This document shows positions 27,533 to 36,207 of a DNA stretch of 64,000 nt, piece by piece. The position numbers were made by a program, and so were the translations under genes. The stretch's first letter is position 1; each line of letters begins with the position of its first letter. The notes under the pieces were generated by a model. It was not told the origin of the DNA, searched no databases, and worked only from the letters and a program-made list of their open reading frames with translations. The stretch lies in the NCBI GenBank assembly GCA_965249245.1, contig CBDFLV010000006.1, positions 1 to 64,000 on the forward strand, in the 5' to 3' direction. The DNA is from CBDAPI01 sp965249245. GTDB lineage: Bacteria > Acidobacteriota > UBA6911 > RPQK01 > CBDAPI01.

Positions 27533-28963
27533 ATGCTGGATTCAAGACCGCTTCGACTGGCTTTTCTAATCATCGTAGTGGCGTTCACAACGACAACTGG
27601 AGGCCTTTCGCAGTCATCGGAAGACCAGATCCAACCGCTGAGTGGGCTGAGCCGCTCTCTGGAGTCGCTGGCCCAAAGCGTGGGCCAGGCCACGGTTCAA
27701 ATCTTCTCGGTTCGGTATGCTCCCCCATCCAGGCAACCCACTTCAGGGTTCGGGCTGCTGTCCGAGGAGCGAGCCACCGGGTCCGGAATTCTGGTCTCTT
27801 CCGACGGTTACATCGTCACCAATGCTCACCTTGTTTCTAATGCCCGCAGCGTTCAGGTCGTTCTGGCGACCCCGTTCGAAGACGCTGAAGGCCGGCGCTC
27901 CATTCTGAAGCCGGCACGGGCCCGCCTCGCAGCGGAGGTTCTTGGGACCGACGCCGAAACGGATCTGGCGGTCTTGAAGATCACTGAGAATGGTTTGCCT
28001 TTTCTGGAGTTTGGCAACTCCGATGAGCTTCGCCAGGGACAGCTTGTCATGGCCTTCGGCAGCCCTTTGGGCCTTCAGAACTCGGTGTCTCTGGGTGTGT
28101 TTAGTTCGGTAGCCCGCCAGCTTCGTCCCGACGACCCGATGATCTTCATTCAGACCGATGCTGCCATTAACCCCGGCAACAGCGGTGGGCCACTGGTGGA
28201 TATGGCCGGAAAGCTTATCGGTGTAAACAGTTTGATCTTTTCTCAATCCGGTGGAAACGAAGGGCTCGGCTTCTCGGCGCCCAGCAACATTGTGCACAAC
28301 GTCTATCAACAGATCAGGCAAAACGGCCGAGTTCGCCGTGGGTGGTTGGGTATCGGTGTCCAGTCAGTAGACCCGGTTCTTGCCGAAGAGCTGGGCCTGG
28401 CCCGGTCGTGGGGTGTGGTGGTCTCCGACGTCGCTCCCAGCGGGCCCGCCTCTCTTTCTGGAATCAAAGCGGGAGACTTGATCCTCACCCTGGACGGGAA
28501 ACTAATGGAAAACGCAAGACAGCTGGAGGTCAATGTCTACAGCCGGTCCCCGGGAGACACGGTCTGGATGAACCTGCAGCGAGGATCGGAGAAGATGCTG
28601 GTCCGCACCACGGTCCTTGAACGCGAGGACGGGATGGAAAAGTTCGCTTCGATGGTGACGCGAGATCGTCATCTGATCCCGCAGTTGGGAATCCTGGGAG
28701 TTGATGTGGATGGCGAGGTGGCGAAGTTGCTTCCCCCTCCCAAAAAGCTTGGTGGAGTCGTTGTCGCAGCACTAGCCGCAGATGCTGGTCTGGGAACAGA
28801 CGGGCTTCTTCCAGGCGATGTGATCTACGAGATCAATGGCCGGGGTTTCAGCGGGCTGGGTGGACTCAGAAAAAGCATCGACCAAATGCAGTCCGGCGAT
28901 GCCCTGGTGATTCAGGTTCAGAGAGGGATAGTACTTCGGTATGTCTCCTTTCGAATGGAGTAG
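27533..28963 (+). CDS. HtrA/DegP-like periplasmic serine protease
   Basis: 476 residues with a signal peptide (FLIIVVAFTTTTGGLS), a trypsin-like domain and PDZ domains. The catalytic triad is complete: His in NAHLV near residue 99, Asp in ETDLAVLK near 144, Ser in NPGNSGGP near 216. A PDZ domain starts at GWLGIGVQSV near 265, and a second PDZ-like segment with GLLPGDVIYEINGRGF closes the protein. It would degrade or refold damaged proteins in the periplasm. The ATG at 27533 is preceded by TTGGGA. It is an intact gene among remnants. Confidence 0.9.
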   Translation: MLDSRPLRLAFLIIVVAFTTTTGGLSQSSEDQIQPLSGLSRSLESLAQSVGQATVQIFSVRYAPPSRQPTSGFGLLSEERATGSGILVSSDGYIVTNAHLVSNARSVQVVLATPFEDAEGRRSILKPARARLAAEVLGTDAETDLAVLKITENGLPFLEFGNSDELRQGQLVMAFGSPLGLQNSVSLGVFSSVARQLRPDDPMIFIQTDAAINPGNSGGPLVDMAGKLIGVNSLIFSQSGGNEGLGFSAPSNIVHNVYQQIRQNGRVRRGWLGIGVQSVDPVLAEELGLARSWGVVVSDVAPSGPASLSGIKAGDLILTLDGKLMENARQLEVNVYSRSPGDTVWMNLQRGSEKMLVRTTVLEREDGMEKFASMVTRDRHLIPQLGILGVDVDGEVAKLLPPPKKLGGVVVAALAADAGLGTDGLLPGDVIYEINGRGFSGLGGLRKSIDQMQSGDALVIQVQRGIVLRYVSFRME

Positions 28964-28985
28964 TGGACCAGTCCACTGGGAACAT

Positions 28986-29418
28986 TCACCAGTAGCGCTC
29001 AATGTGAAGATTGCCGGCTTCTTTCCTGGAGTGGAGACGGAAACCCATCTCTTCAAAGCGCCGCTGCACATCTGTGACCATCGAGGGGTTCCCGCAAATA
29101 AAGATGCTCAAACTGTCTGGATCAGGCTGACTCCCCAGATGGTTCTCCAGCGTTCCATCTTCAATCAGCTTCTGTATACGACCTGCGTGTCCCTTCCACG
29201 ATGGATCCTTGTCGACCGCGGTTATCGTAGGGAGATAGGCAAAGGTTCCGCACCCGTGATCGAGAGCTTCGAGTTCCGAGCGGAAACCCAGATCCCACGA
29301 GTACCTCGCACCGTGGAGCACATAGTATTTCCGACCCACTCCACACCTGTGAGCACTACGAATCATGGAAATGTAGGGCGCCAGACCGGTTCCGGTGGAA
29401 ATCAGGAGCAGATTTAGC
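28986..29418 (-). pseudogene. C-terminal part of a ferredoxin-NADP reductase
   Basis: The frame, closed upstream by a TAG, begins NLLLISTGTGLAPYISMIRS with the GTGLAP motif of the FNR superfamily and continues through YYVLHGARYSWDLGF and FICGNPSMV to the terminal GNLHIERYW, close to the Fpr type (which ends in -YW). The FAD-binding half is missing and there is no start codon with a ribosome site before an internal ATG. Downstream it converges with the htrA-like gene. Confidence 0.8.
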
Positions 29419-29566
29419 CACTACTGATCTTCCAATACAGTCCCTCTACCGAATCATCCTCACCAGGCCGTCCGGTCCCGTGATGAGTCTCCAACCGACT
29501 CAACGATTCCAAAGACAATTCTTATTAGTTGTTCTTCGTCCAACAGGGTGCCAACATCCTAGCAAG

Positions 29567-29722
29567 AATGGGTACGAGAAAGGACTCACAGAAATCGCCG
29601 GGGACGAATCGCAGAACATGCTGCCGATCACCATTGAGCTGCTCAAGGCAGGAGCATCCATGGGAGATATTGTGGAGGCGCTGAAAGAACCGTGGGGAGT
29701 CTACCGGGAGACACCGGTTTTT
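29567..29722 (+). pseudogene. 3' fragment of a methylmalonyl-CoA mutase gene
   Basis: About 52 codons read SQNMLPITIELLKAGASMGD, IVEALKEPWGVYRETPVF, matching the C-terminal helix region of the catalytic domain of methylmalonyl-CoA/isobutyryl-CoA mutases. Nothing upstream continues the match. It is one of several metabolic gene remnants in this stretch. Confidence 0.7.
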
Positions 29723-29841
29723 TGTTTCGGCGTCAAGGGAACGGGACGGAGCTGTCGTTCCGGGGTCAAGGGAACTCACAGAACGGTAGAGCGTCAGCTC
29801 ACCGTTGTCAGCTTGCGGTTGGGCAAACAGCTGGCTGGCGT

Positions 29842-30963
29842 CTACGCTGAGTTGATGAGCTCGAGAATGAGCCGATTGACCTCACCGGCAGCTTCCATCT
29901 GAACCATATGCCCGGCCCCGGGAATGACAGCAGTCCTGGCCGGGTGGGTGACTGCCTGCGCATGCGAGCAGGGGACAATCTGATCATTTTCACCCCAGAT
30001 CACCAGCAGCGGAACCGCCAACTCTTCGAGTCTTTCCGCCAGGGAGACTCTCTGGATTCCCCCGACAAGCAGCTGGTCGGCGATGGCCTGCAACGCGTCC
30101 TGCACTCCGTCGAGGCGCTTAAACCTCAGGATATCCTCTAACATTCGACGAGTCACCAGCGCAGGGTCGCTGAAAAGCCTGGCGACTTGAGATTTCAACT
30201 CCCTTCGCTTTCTTGCCTTAACGAAACCGTCGAGATAGGAGGCGTTGATTTCGGCTCCCAGGCCAACGCTGGCAATCAACGTGATCGAGGCGGCACGGCC
30301 CGGCTCAGCAAGCGCAAAAGTCAGTGCCACGGCGCCGCCCAGCGAATGGCCAACCAGGTGGGCCCTGCCAATTCCCACAACGTCCATGAACCCCTTCAGA
30401 ACTTCAGCGAAGTGATCCGTACTGCCTTCGCCCACGTCCTTGCTGGTTCCGCCATGCCCGGGTAGATCGAATGCGTACACTTCGCGACCCTCTGCGAGTG
30501 CCTCGCGGTTGAACAGCCAGTTGTTGAGATCGCCGCCAAACCCATGCACGAGAATCAGGGGCTCACCCTCTCCACTACAGCGGACAAAGCGAATGGTTCG
30601 ACCCCCAACAGTCACAGTTTCCGTGGGGTCGACCGAGGTTACCTGCTCTCTTTCTTCGACAATGAAGTGGGCCTCGAAGTCCGCCACAAAACGGTCGATT
30701 TCAGAATCCGGAGTGGCAGGATCCGCAAAAACCGCCAGCAGCGCTCCCACCGGGAGCACTTCACCTTCCCCTGCTACGTGTCGCCGCAGCACACCTCCTT
30801 GTTGGGTTTCCACCGAAGCCAGAATCTTGTCGGTCTCCACTTCTACGATCTCATCACCGGGAGCAGCCTGATCACCCTCCGTGACCAGCCATTCCGAAAT
30901 TTTGCCCTCACTCATTGAGATGCCCCATTTGGGCATGAGTAGAGGGTGTATTCCCGTACTCAT
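29842..30963 (-). CDS. acoC: AcoC-like lipoyl-domain alpha/beta hydrolase (E2 component)
   Basis: 373 residues. Residues 1-80 are a lipoyl domain with the modified Lys in EVETDKILASVE; a linker follows; residues about 120-373 are an alpha/beta hydrolase with LILVHGFGGD, the nucleophile elbow LVGHSLGGAV and a C-terminal PGAGHMVQ supplying His. This two-domain build is characteristic of AcoC in acetoin dehydrogenase complexes, where the lipoyl group shuttles acetyl units to CoA. The start overlaps the acoB stop by 4 bases. Substrate could be acetoin or another 2-oxo compound. Confidence 0.85.
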   Translation of the reverse strand: MSTGIHPLLMPKWGISMSEGKISEWLVTEGDQAAPGDEIVEVETDKILASVETQQGGVLRRHVAGEGEVLPVGALLAVFADPATPDSEIDRFVADFEAHFIVEEREQVTSVDPTETVTVGGRTIRFVRCSGEGEPLILVHGFGGDLNNWLFNREALAEGREVYAFDLPGHGGTSKDVGEGSTDHFAEVLKGFMDVVGIGRAHLVGHSLGGAVALTFALAEPGRAASITLIASVGLGAEINASYLDGFVKARKRRELKSQVARLFSDPALVTRRMLEDILRFKRLDGVQDALQAIADQLLVGGIQRVSLAERLEELAVPLLVIWGENDQIVPCSHAQAVTHPARTAVIPGAGHMVQMEAAGEVNRLILELINSA

Positions 30964-31970
30964 CGTTGGAAATTCATGACCTCTCGGACCGCCTTGTCGA
31001 TGCTGGACGCATCCGGAATGTACAGGTCTTCGAGAGCGTCGCTAAAGGGAACGGCTGTATGAGGAGCCGACACCATCCTGATCGGGGCTTTGAGAGCGCC
31101 AAAAGCGTTCTGAGCGACAAGGGCGGAGACGTCGGTCGCAATATTGCAGCGTGGGTTGGCCTCGTCAACAACCACCAGCCGACCCGTGTTTTCGACACTC
31201 TCGAGAATCGTTTCTTCATCGAGAGGTGATGTTGTCCGCAGATCCACGATCTCGCAATCGATTCCGTCCTTCGCCAGCACCGCAGCAGCTTCTGACGCCA
31301 TGTGGACCATTCGGCCCAGCGTCACAATGGTAGCGCTGTCACCCTCTCGCACTAGATTCGCCTCACCCAGTGGAATCGTGTAGGGTTCCTCGGGCACCTC
31401 TCCCTCCATTGAGTAGAGCATCTTGTGCTCGCAGAAAATGACGGGATCGTCGTCGCGAATGGACTCGATGAGCAGCCCTTTGACGTCGTAGGGTGTCGAT
31501 GGGACCACACACTTCAGACCGGGAATGTGGGTCACAATCGGGTACAGGGACTGCGAGTGCTGGGCTGCGGCCCGTAGCCCGGCACCAATCATGGTGCGAA
31601 TGACAACCGGGGTTCGGGCCCGGCCGCCGAACATGTACCGGAACTTGGCGGCCTGGTTATAAATCTGATCGAAACAGACCCCCAGAAAGTCGATGAACAT
31701 CAGCTCGACTACAGGGCGCAATCCCGATGCGGCCGCCCCAATTGCCGCTCCGATGAACGCCGACTCGCTGATCGGTGTGTCCATGACCCGGTCACCAAAC
31801 CGCGTCCAAAGTCCATTGGTCACGCCAAGTACGCCGCCCCAGGCATCCATCTCTCCGGGCGCACCCGAGCCTCCCGCGATGTCCTCGCCCATCAAGATCA
31901 CTCGTTCGTCGCGCTCCATCTCCTGCAGCAGGGCCTGGTTCACTGCCTGCTGATAAGTCATCTTTCCCAT
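30960..31970 (-). CDS. acoB: AcoB-like E1 beta subunit of a thiamine-diphosphate dehydrogenase
   Basis: 336 residues with the transketolase-like pyrimidine-binding domain (QALLQEMERDERVILMGEDI, then TRFGDRVMDTPISESAFIGA) and C-terminal domain (TIVTLGRMVHMASEAA, VVVDEANPRCN). It pairs with the alpha subunit upstream and AcoC downstream to form the E1-E2 part of an acetoin or pyruvate dehydrogenase complex. Intact; 13 bases separate it from acoA and 4 bases overlap with acoC. An E3 dihydrolipoamide dehydrogenase is not in the window. Confidence 0.9.
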   Translation of the reverse strand: MGKMTYQQAVNQALLQEMERDERVILMGEDIAGGSGAPGEMDAWGGVLGVTNGLWTRFGDRVMDTPISESAFIGAAIGAAASGLRPVVELMFIDFLGVCFDQIYNQAAKFRYMFGGRARTPVVIRTMIGAGLRAAAQHSQSLYPIVTHIPGLKCVVPSTPYDVKGLLIESIRDDDPVIFCEHKMLYSMEGEVPEEPYTIPLGEANLVREGDSATIVTLGRMVHMASEAAAVLAKDGIDCEIVDLRTTSPLDEETILESVENTGRLVVVDEANPRCNIATDVSALVAQNAFGALKAPIRMVSAPHTAVPFSDALEDLYIPDASSIDKAVREVMNFQR

Positions 31971-31982
31971 TTCGTCGTCTCC

Positions 31983-32999
31983 CTAACAGGACACATAGAC
32001 ATCGGTGAGCAGGTCTTCCTTCCCTGGCTTCGGGGCGGCCTGGGCCCGGGCTACCGAGTCTTCAATCAAACCCGCTACCTGGTCGTCGATCGCTGCCAGG
32101 TCTGCATCGGTGACCAGCCGGGAAGAAGTCACTTTTTCGGTGAAGTTCTTAATGCAATCCCGCTCTTCCCGCAACCGCCTGACTTCGTCCTTGCCCCGGT
32201 AGGTTTGGGCGTCCCCTTCGAAGTGTCCGAAGTAACGGTTCACCTTGCACTCGATCAAGCTGGGACCGTCCCCCCGGCGGGCTCGCTCCACGGCCGTACC
32301 GGCTGCCTCCCAAACACTGAAGAAGTCGTGCCCGTCCACGACGACCCCCGGCATGTTGAAGCCAGACGCACGGTCTGCGATGTCGTCGCAGGCGGTCGCG
32401 TATTTGACCGACGTCGCCTCCGCATAGCCATTGTTTTCGAACACGAAAATGCACGGGAGATTCCAGACAGACGCCAGATTCAAGCTCTCCAGGGTCGTGC
32501 CCTGGTTGGACCCCCCGTCACCAACGAAGGCTACGGCAACCATCTTCGTGCCCAGTTGCCTGGCTGCCAGGGCGGCACCGCAAGCGAGCGGAGGGCCTCC
32601 CCCCACAATTCCGTTGGCACCCATCATCCCCTTCTCGAGATCAGCAATGTGCATCGAGCCGCCCTTTCCGCCGCACAACCCGGACTTCTTGCCGTAGATC
32701 TCGGCCATCATTCCGCCAACATCACACCCTTTGGCGATGCAGTGTCCGTGCCCGCGATGGGTACTGGCAATGCGGTCCTCGGGGCCAAGATGACTGCACA
32801 CACCCGTGGCAACAGCCTCCTCACCGGCGTACAGGTGTACAAAACCGGGGATTTCACCGGTCTGAAACTCTACGTGAAGGCGTTCCTCAAACTCTCGGAT
32901 CGTTTTCATGATCCGATAAGCCCTCAATGCGTCTTCCTTACCGAGACTCATGATTCGTTCCTCGCTGAGGCTCATGATTCGTTCCTCACTAAGACTCAT
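31983..32999 (-). CDS. acoA: AcoA-like E1 alpha subunit of a thiamine-diphosphate dehydrogenase
   Basis: Carries the E1-alpha landmarks GFVHLYAGEEAVATGV, HRGHGHCIAKG, GGKGGSMHI and the thiamine-diphosphate/Mg site GDGGSNQGTTLESLNLA to NNGYAEAT. The N-terminus is unusual: three in-frame ATG codons at 32999, 32975 and 32951 lie in 24-base repeats, each preceded by GAGGAACGAA, a usable ribosome site. The first is given as start; the frame itself opens at 33053. The products would differ only by eight-residue steps. First gene of the aco unit. Confidence 0.9.
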   Translation of the reverse strand: MSLSEERIMSLSEERIMSLGKEDALRAYRIMKTIREFEERLHVEFQTGEIPGFVHLYAGEEAVATGVCSHLGPEDRIASTHRGHGHCIAKGCDVGGMMAEIYGKKSGLCGGKGGSMHIADLEKGMMGANGIVGGGPPLACGAALAARQLGTKMVAVAFVGDGGSNQGTTLESLNLASVWNLPCIFVFENNGYAEATSVKYATACDDIADRASGFNMPGVVVDGHDFFSVWEAAGTAVERARRGDGPSLIECKVNRYFGHFEGDAQTYRGKDEVRRLREERDCIKNFTEKVTSSRLVTDADLAAIDDQVAGLIEDSVARAQAAPKPGKEDLLTDVYVSC

Positions 33000-33012
33000 G
33001 GTTCGTTCCTCA
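32945..33012 (-). repeat. Triplicated 24-base ribosome-site/start-codon unit at acoA
   Basis: On the minus strand GAGGAACGAA-C-ATGAG occurs three times at 24-base spacing, ending at start codons 32999, 32975 and 32951, with intervening codons for Ser-Leu-Ser or Ser-Leu-Gly. All units are in frame with acoA. Confidence 0.8.
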
Positions 33013-33053
33013 CTCGCCGCTGTTTTGAGCGATCTAAATACTGCCCCACACAA

Positions 33054-33477
33054 TCAGGAAAACCTCGAGCGCCCAAATCGAAGAACACCGTCCCATCTGC
33101 ACTCATCGGGTCTTTGAACTTGAAACCTCCCAAGTCTACCAGAGGTGAACCTTAGCGCATTGTCCGGAAAGTTCACGCCGCTACTTCGGACGAATGAACC
33201 CCGCGGACTTCCCGGACAGCACACTCACAGCCCGTGGTATCTGATCAATAGGGTGGTGTAAAGTAAAGAAAAGAGACTTGCTCTGAACCGCTCAAGGCAG
33301 CAAGAAAAAAGCCGGCGGTAAGAAGAAAGGCAAGAGGCCCGGGGACGGATAGCACGCTGCAAGCCAAGAGCGGGCTCTTCCCTCGCCAGAATGGTCTCCG
33401 GGAGCTATCTGGCCAGCTGTGTGAGAATGGTGTGGGCCGGGTGCGGTAAACGCCGGGGAAGCAGTGATTTCCCGAGT
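33054..33477. other. Intergenic region upstream of acoA
   Basis: No gene recognised. On the plus strand 33298-33352 reads as a Lys/Gly-rich tail (SKKKAGGKKKGKRPGDG then stop), perhaps the end of a lost gene. The aco promoter should lie here but no clear box pair is visible. Confidence 0.45.
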
Positions 33478-33669
33478 TTACGACGCTATGGCAATGTGAC
33501 TGATCATCCGGGAGAACACGCTGGTTACAGCTGTCGAAAGACCCAGCCCGAACGTCGCCACGGCAATTCCGACTAGAACGAGCATAATCGCGTATTCAAC
33601 AGTGGTCACACCCCGTTCGTTGTTACGGAGCCGCCTGACCAGTTGACTCAGAGTCTCGATGATAACCAC
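33478..33669 (-). CDS. Flp/Fap-type pilin
   Basis: 63 residues starting at a GTG 5 bases after AGGAGG. The sequence RNNERGVTTVEYAIMLVLVGIAVA is the type IVb Flp pilin signature: a prepilin-peptidase site after Gly, Glu at mature position 5-6 and a single hydrophobic helix. It would be exported and assembled by a Tad system. No tad genes are nearby. It lies about 150 bases beyond the end of the ubiquitin-like cluster on the same strand, probably as a separate unit. Confidence 0.88.
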   Translation of the reverse strand: MVIIETLSQLVRRLRNNERGVTTVEYAIMLVLVGIAVATFGLGLSTAVTSVFSRMISHIAIAS

Positions 33670-33818
33670 GATGACCTCCTGTTCTGAAATGACCCTGGAA
33701 GAAAAAGCCTACCCCTTATAGTATCAGTGTTTCTGTATCTGGGCGCATCGCCCCCTCTGGGGGCTCGTCTGAAAGGCCGCGGAGCGGTCGAAAGGGAATA
33801 GCCGCGGGTCAATCTCCT

Positions 33819-34595
33819 TCAAGGATCCTGGAAGGGTGCAGCTAACTGTGGCAGCATTCGTGCATCCAGGACATCGAGTTGGATTTCCTGATAGGCAGGG
33901 CGGTCGGGGTCGCAGACAAAAGACAAGAACGCGCACAGCATTGCGGTCGCGACGGCCAGATTGGTAATGAGAATCTGAGGAGTCGAGGCGGCCTGCTGGA
34001 TGCAATCCATTTCTGAGGGAGGGCTTCCTTTGGCCTGCGCGATCTCGGGATGGAAACGGGTGATGGGGGCGGTCAGGTTCTGCCCGGCCCGTCGGACCGC
34101 GATCTGCACGTTGCCGTAGGTCCCCATCTCCCTGGGAGGATCGACCCCTTCATTTCCTCCGCTGATCAGGACTACGTCGGAGAGTCTCTCGCAGTGGTCG
34201 GAAATCAGCTTCCGAGTCGGGTGGTTGTCGCAACACAGCATCAGCAGGTCACCGTTACAGATGAGTTCGCCGACGTTCTCCTCCGTTATGAACCTGGGGA
34301 TGGCCACAATCGCCATTCGATCCGAACTGATCATGGAAAGGGTCTCGCCGGCTTTCACCTCCGCTTTGTTTCCAAGCTGCTGAAAAGTGGTTCGAGGGGA
34401 ATTCGAGGGGCTGAATTCGTCACCGTCAATCAGCACCAGCCGGGTCATCTGTCGCAGGTTGCTGTCCAGGAACAGGGAAAGGAACTGCAGTACGATCGAC
34501 CCGATTCCACCCAGCCCGATAATCTTGATCTTCTGGTTTTCGGGAAGCTGATAGACCAGCCCTGAGGGCGATGGCTTAGAGGGTTTCTCTGGCAT
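33819..34595 (-). CDS. ThiF/E1-like activating enzyme (PRTRC ThiF-type), last gene of the ubiquitin-like cluster
   Basis: 258 residues. A Rossmann nucleotide site IKIIGLGGIGS lies near residue 24, followed by LVLIDGDEFSPSNSPR, the acidic ribose-binding strand plus an Arg as in adenylating E1 enzymes, and LMLCCDNHPTRK with the conserved Asp. There is no CxxC zinc pair and no obvious second Cys domain, as in the short ThiF protein of PRTRC cassettes. The ATG at 34595 has GGAG 9-13 bases upstream and the gene overlaps the JAMM gene by about 20 bases. Inferred role: adenylates the C-terminus of the beta-grasp protein encoded three genes upstream. Confidence 0.8.
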   Translation of the reverse strand: MPEKPSKPSPSGLVYQLPENQKIKIIGLGGIGSIVLQFLSLFLDSNLRQMTRLVLIDGDEFSPSNSPRTTFQQLGNKAEVKAGETLSMISSDRMAIVAIPRFITEENVGELICNGDLLMLCCDNHPTRKLISDHCERLSDVVLISGGNEGVDPPREMGTYGNVQIAVRRAGQNLTAPITRFHPEIAQAKGSPPSEMDCIQQAASTPQILITNLAVATAMLCAFLSFVCDPDRPAYQEIQLDVLDARMLPQLAAPFQDP

Positions 34596-35313
34596 ATGGA
34601 TCACGGCTCCAACGGCGATCGGGGTCGATCGAGTATGGCCTGTTCACTTTGACGCTCACTTTCTCGAGCCACTGACGAGGCACACCTGAGCGACGCCTCC
34701 GGTACCCCTCGATAAGGTCTTCAAAATGTGCAGGGAAGCGCTTCCCGTCCACGGCGAACTCGAGATGGAAGATTGGGGGCTCCTGCTGGATTCGGCCCAC
34801 CACTACATGGAACCCGGTCTTGTAAAACTCGTCCTCTCGATCTGTAAAGGAAGAGTAAGCCCCCCCTGTAGCGTGGCAATGGATGTCCCCAACCAGTAAA
34901 TGATCCGGCGGAAGAACCAGAGGGACCGTGTAGTGAACATCCAGCGCTGAGCGGTGTCCGTCGTAGGACTCCCACACCGTGGCTTCCTGGTCGGGTACCA
35001 GAACTCGGTACTGCTGCTCCTTTTGATTCCAGGCGAGAAGAACGACGGCTTCCGAACCATGGATCTCGTAGATACTCGAGAAAAAACCAACGATTCGCTC
35101 CAGCATTGTCTTCTTGATCCTTGGAAAGTTGAGCTGGCACTGCACATCGTGCTCCGCCAGACACCCGGGCCCCCTGGAACAGAGAACGTCACTGCAGAAG
35201 AAGCGATGATTTCGGCAAAAGAACAAGCCGTTTCTGGCCAGCAGATAGAACTCTGAATCGGTGGCCCGGGGCATGTCGTCGCCGGTTTTCAAATAAAGAG
35301 GGATTTTGGTCAT
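34576..35313 (-). CDS. JAMM/JAB metallopeptidase-like protein (PRTRC protein A-type)
   Basis: 245 residues. The C-terminal half holds a complete JAMM motif: Glu in HGSEAVVLL, then GDIHCHATGGAYSSFTDREDE giving His-x-His, seven residues, Ser-x-x-Asp. The spacing and the following GFHVVVG resemble the JAB protein of PRTRC cassettes. The N-terminal third has four Cys (FCSDVLCSRGPGC) that may bind zinc. The start ATG at 35313 has GGAGG just upstream. Inferred role: trims the tail of, or removes, a ubiquitin-like protein. Intact. Confidence 0.85.
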   Translation of the reverse strand: MTKIPLYLKTGDDMPRATDSEFYLLARNGLFFCRNHRFFCSDVLCSRGPGCLAEHDVQCQLNFPRIKKTMLERIVGFFSSIYEIHGSEAVVLLAWNQKEQQYRVLVPDQEATVWESYDGHRSALDVHYTVPLVLPPDHLLVGDIHCHATGGAYSSFTDREDEFYKTGFHVVVGRIQQEPPIFHLEFAVDGKRFPAHFEDLIEGYRRRRSGVPRQWLEKVSVKVNRPYSIDPDRRWSRDPYARETL

Positions 35314-35334
35314 TGGCATCCTCCTGATTCGAGA

Positions 35335-36200
35335 TTAGCCTTCCGGATGGACGGAATAAGAATTGCGGAGCTGAAAATTCATAAATCGAGTCGTCAGGCT
35401 GACATCGGTCTTGTCTGGGCCCTCGAGACTCCTGACAGCCCCTTTGAGTTGACTGAAGCTCTCCTCAAACATGCATTCCACCAGTTCTTCGGCTGTCAAA
35501 GGGACCGGTTTCCACGGGACAGAGCGGCCAAAACGGGAATCCTTCTCGGTGGCCTTTTCCCACTCTTGAACCGGGTGCAAATCAGGGTGGACGCCCTTAG
35601 GGCGTCCATACCAGCTGGCACCCTCGTGCGACTCGCTCGACAGGTTCCAGGAGCCATTCCAGATGTGGTGCAGTAGTGCATCCAATTGCTGGGCCCAGTC
35701 CAGCTCGGGCGGGCGTTTGAAATGCTGTGTGCAAATCCAGGATCGCTGTCGCTTCGGTGTCTCGATAACGGAAACGTTCAGCAAAGCCGGATAATGGAGG
35801 CTGTCGGTCTTGCTGGCCAAAGGCTGGTTGGAAAAATACAACTCGTTGCTGTTCGTCAGAAAGAGGTTTCCTCGGCGTCTGTAGAAGATGGCGAAGATGA
35901 TCGTGTAGGGAAGACTTAGGCGGACCGGACGGTAAAGAGTGCCTGGCCCATATTTCACGGGAGAATCCTCCCGGATCCACAGCAGGCTGCGCACGTGAGC
36001 CGGGTACTGGTGAACGACGAGAAAGAAGGGGTCACGCCACTGGGTAAACTTGATGCCGTCGGGAAGGAGGCACTTGCCCAGGGGGGCGTGTTTTCCAGTC
36101 GCAGCATTTCCGAAAGCAAGGTCTCGGGATGCTCGAACCTCTGACCTTCCTCGGTGTCGAGAATAACGGTTCCGTTCTCGATAGTGATCCTGTCGCCCAT
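35335..36200 (-). pseudogene. E2-like protein of the PRTRC-B (prokaryotic E2 family D) type, -1 frameshift
   Basis: From the ATG at 36200 (GAGGAAG upstream) the frame reads MGDRITIENGTVILDTEEGQ to LRLENTPP, then meets six C bases (plus-strand 36081-36086). Reading on in the -1 frame gives LGKCLLPDGIKFTQWRDPFF, LVVHQYPAHVRSLLWI and SLPYTIIFAIFYRRRGNLFL, TNSNELYFSNQPL, HYPALLNVS, a pattern like PRTRC protein B. Joined, the product is about 287 residues. The break sits in a homopolymer, so it may be a real mutation, an assembly error or recoding. Flanked closely by the beta-grasp gene (7 bases) and the JAMM gene (about 20 bases). Confidence 0.65.
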
Positions 36201-36207
36201 AGATTTC

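Noticed and set aside
33298..33352. Lys-rich coding tail as a real small gene
   Set aside because: Only the end of a frame is seen with no start or ribosome site; noted as a possible remnant only.
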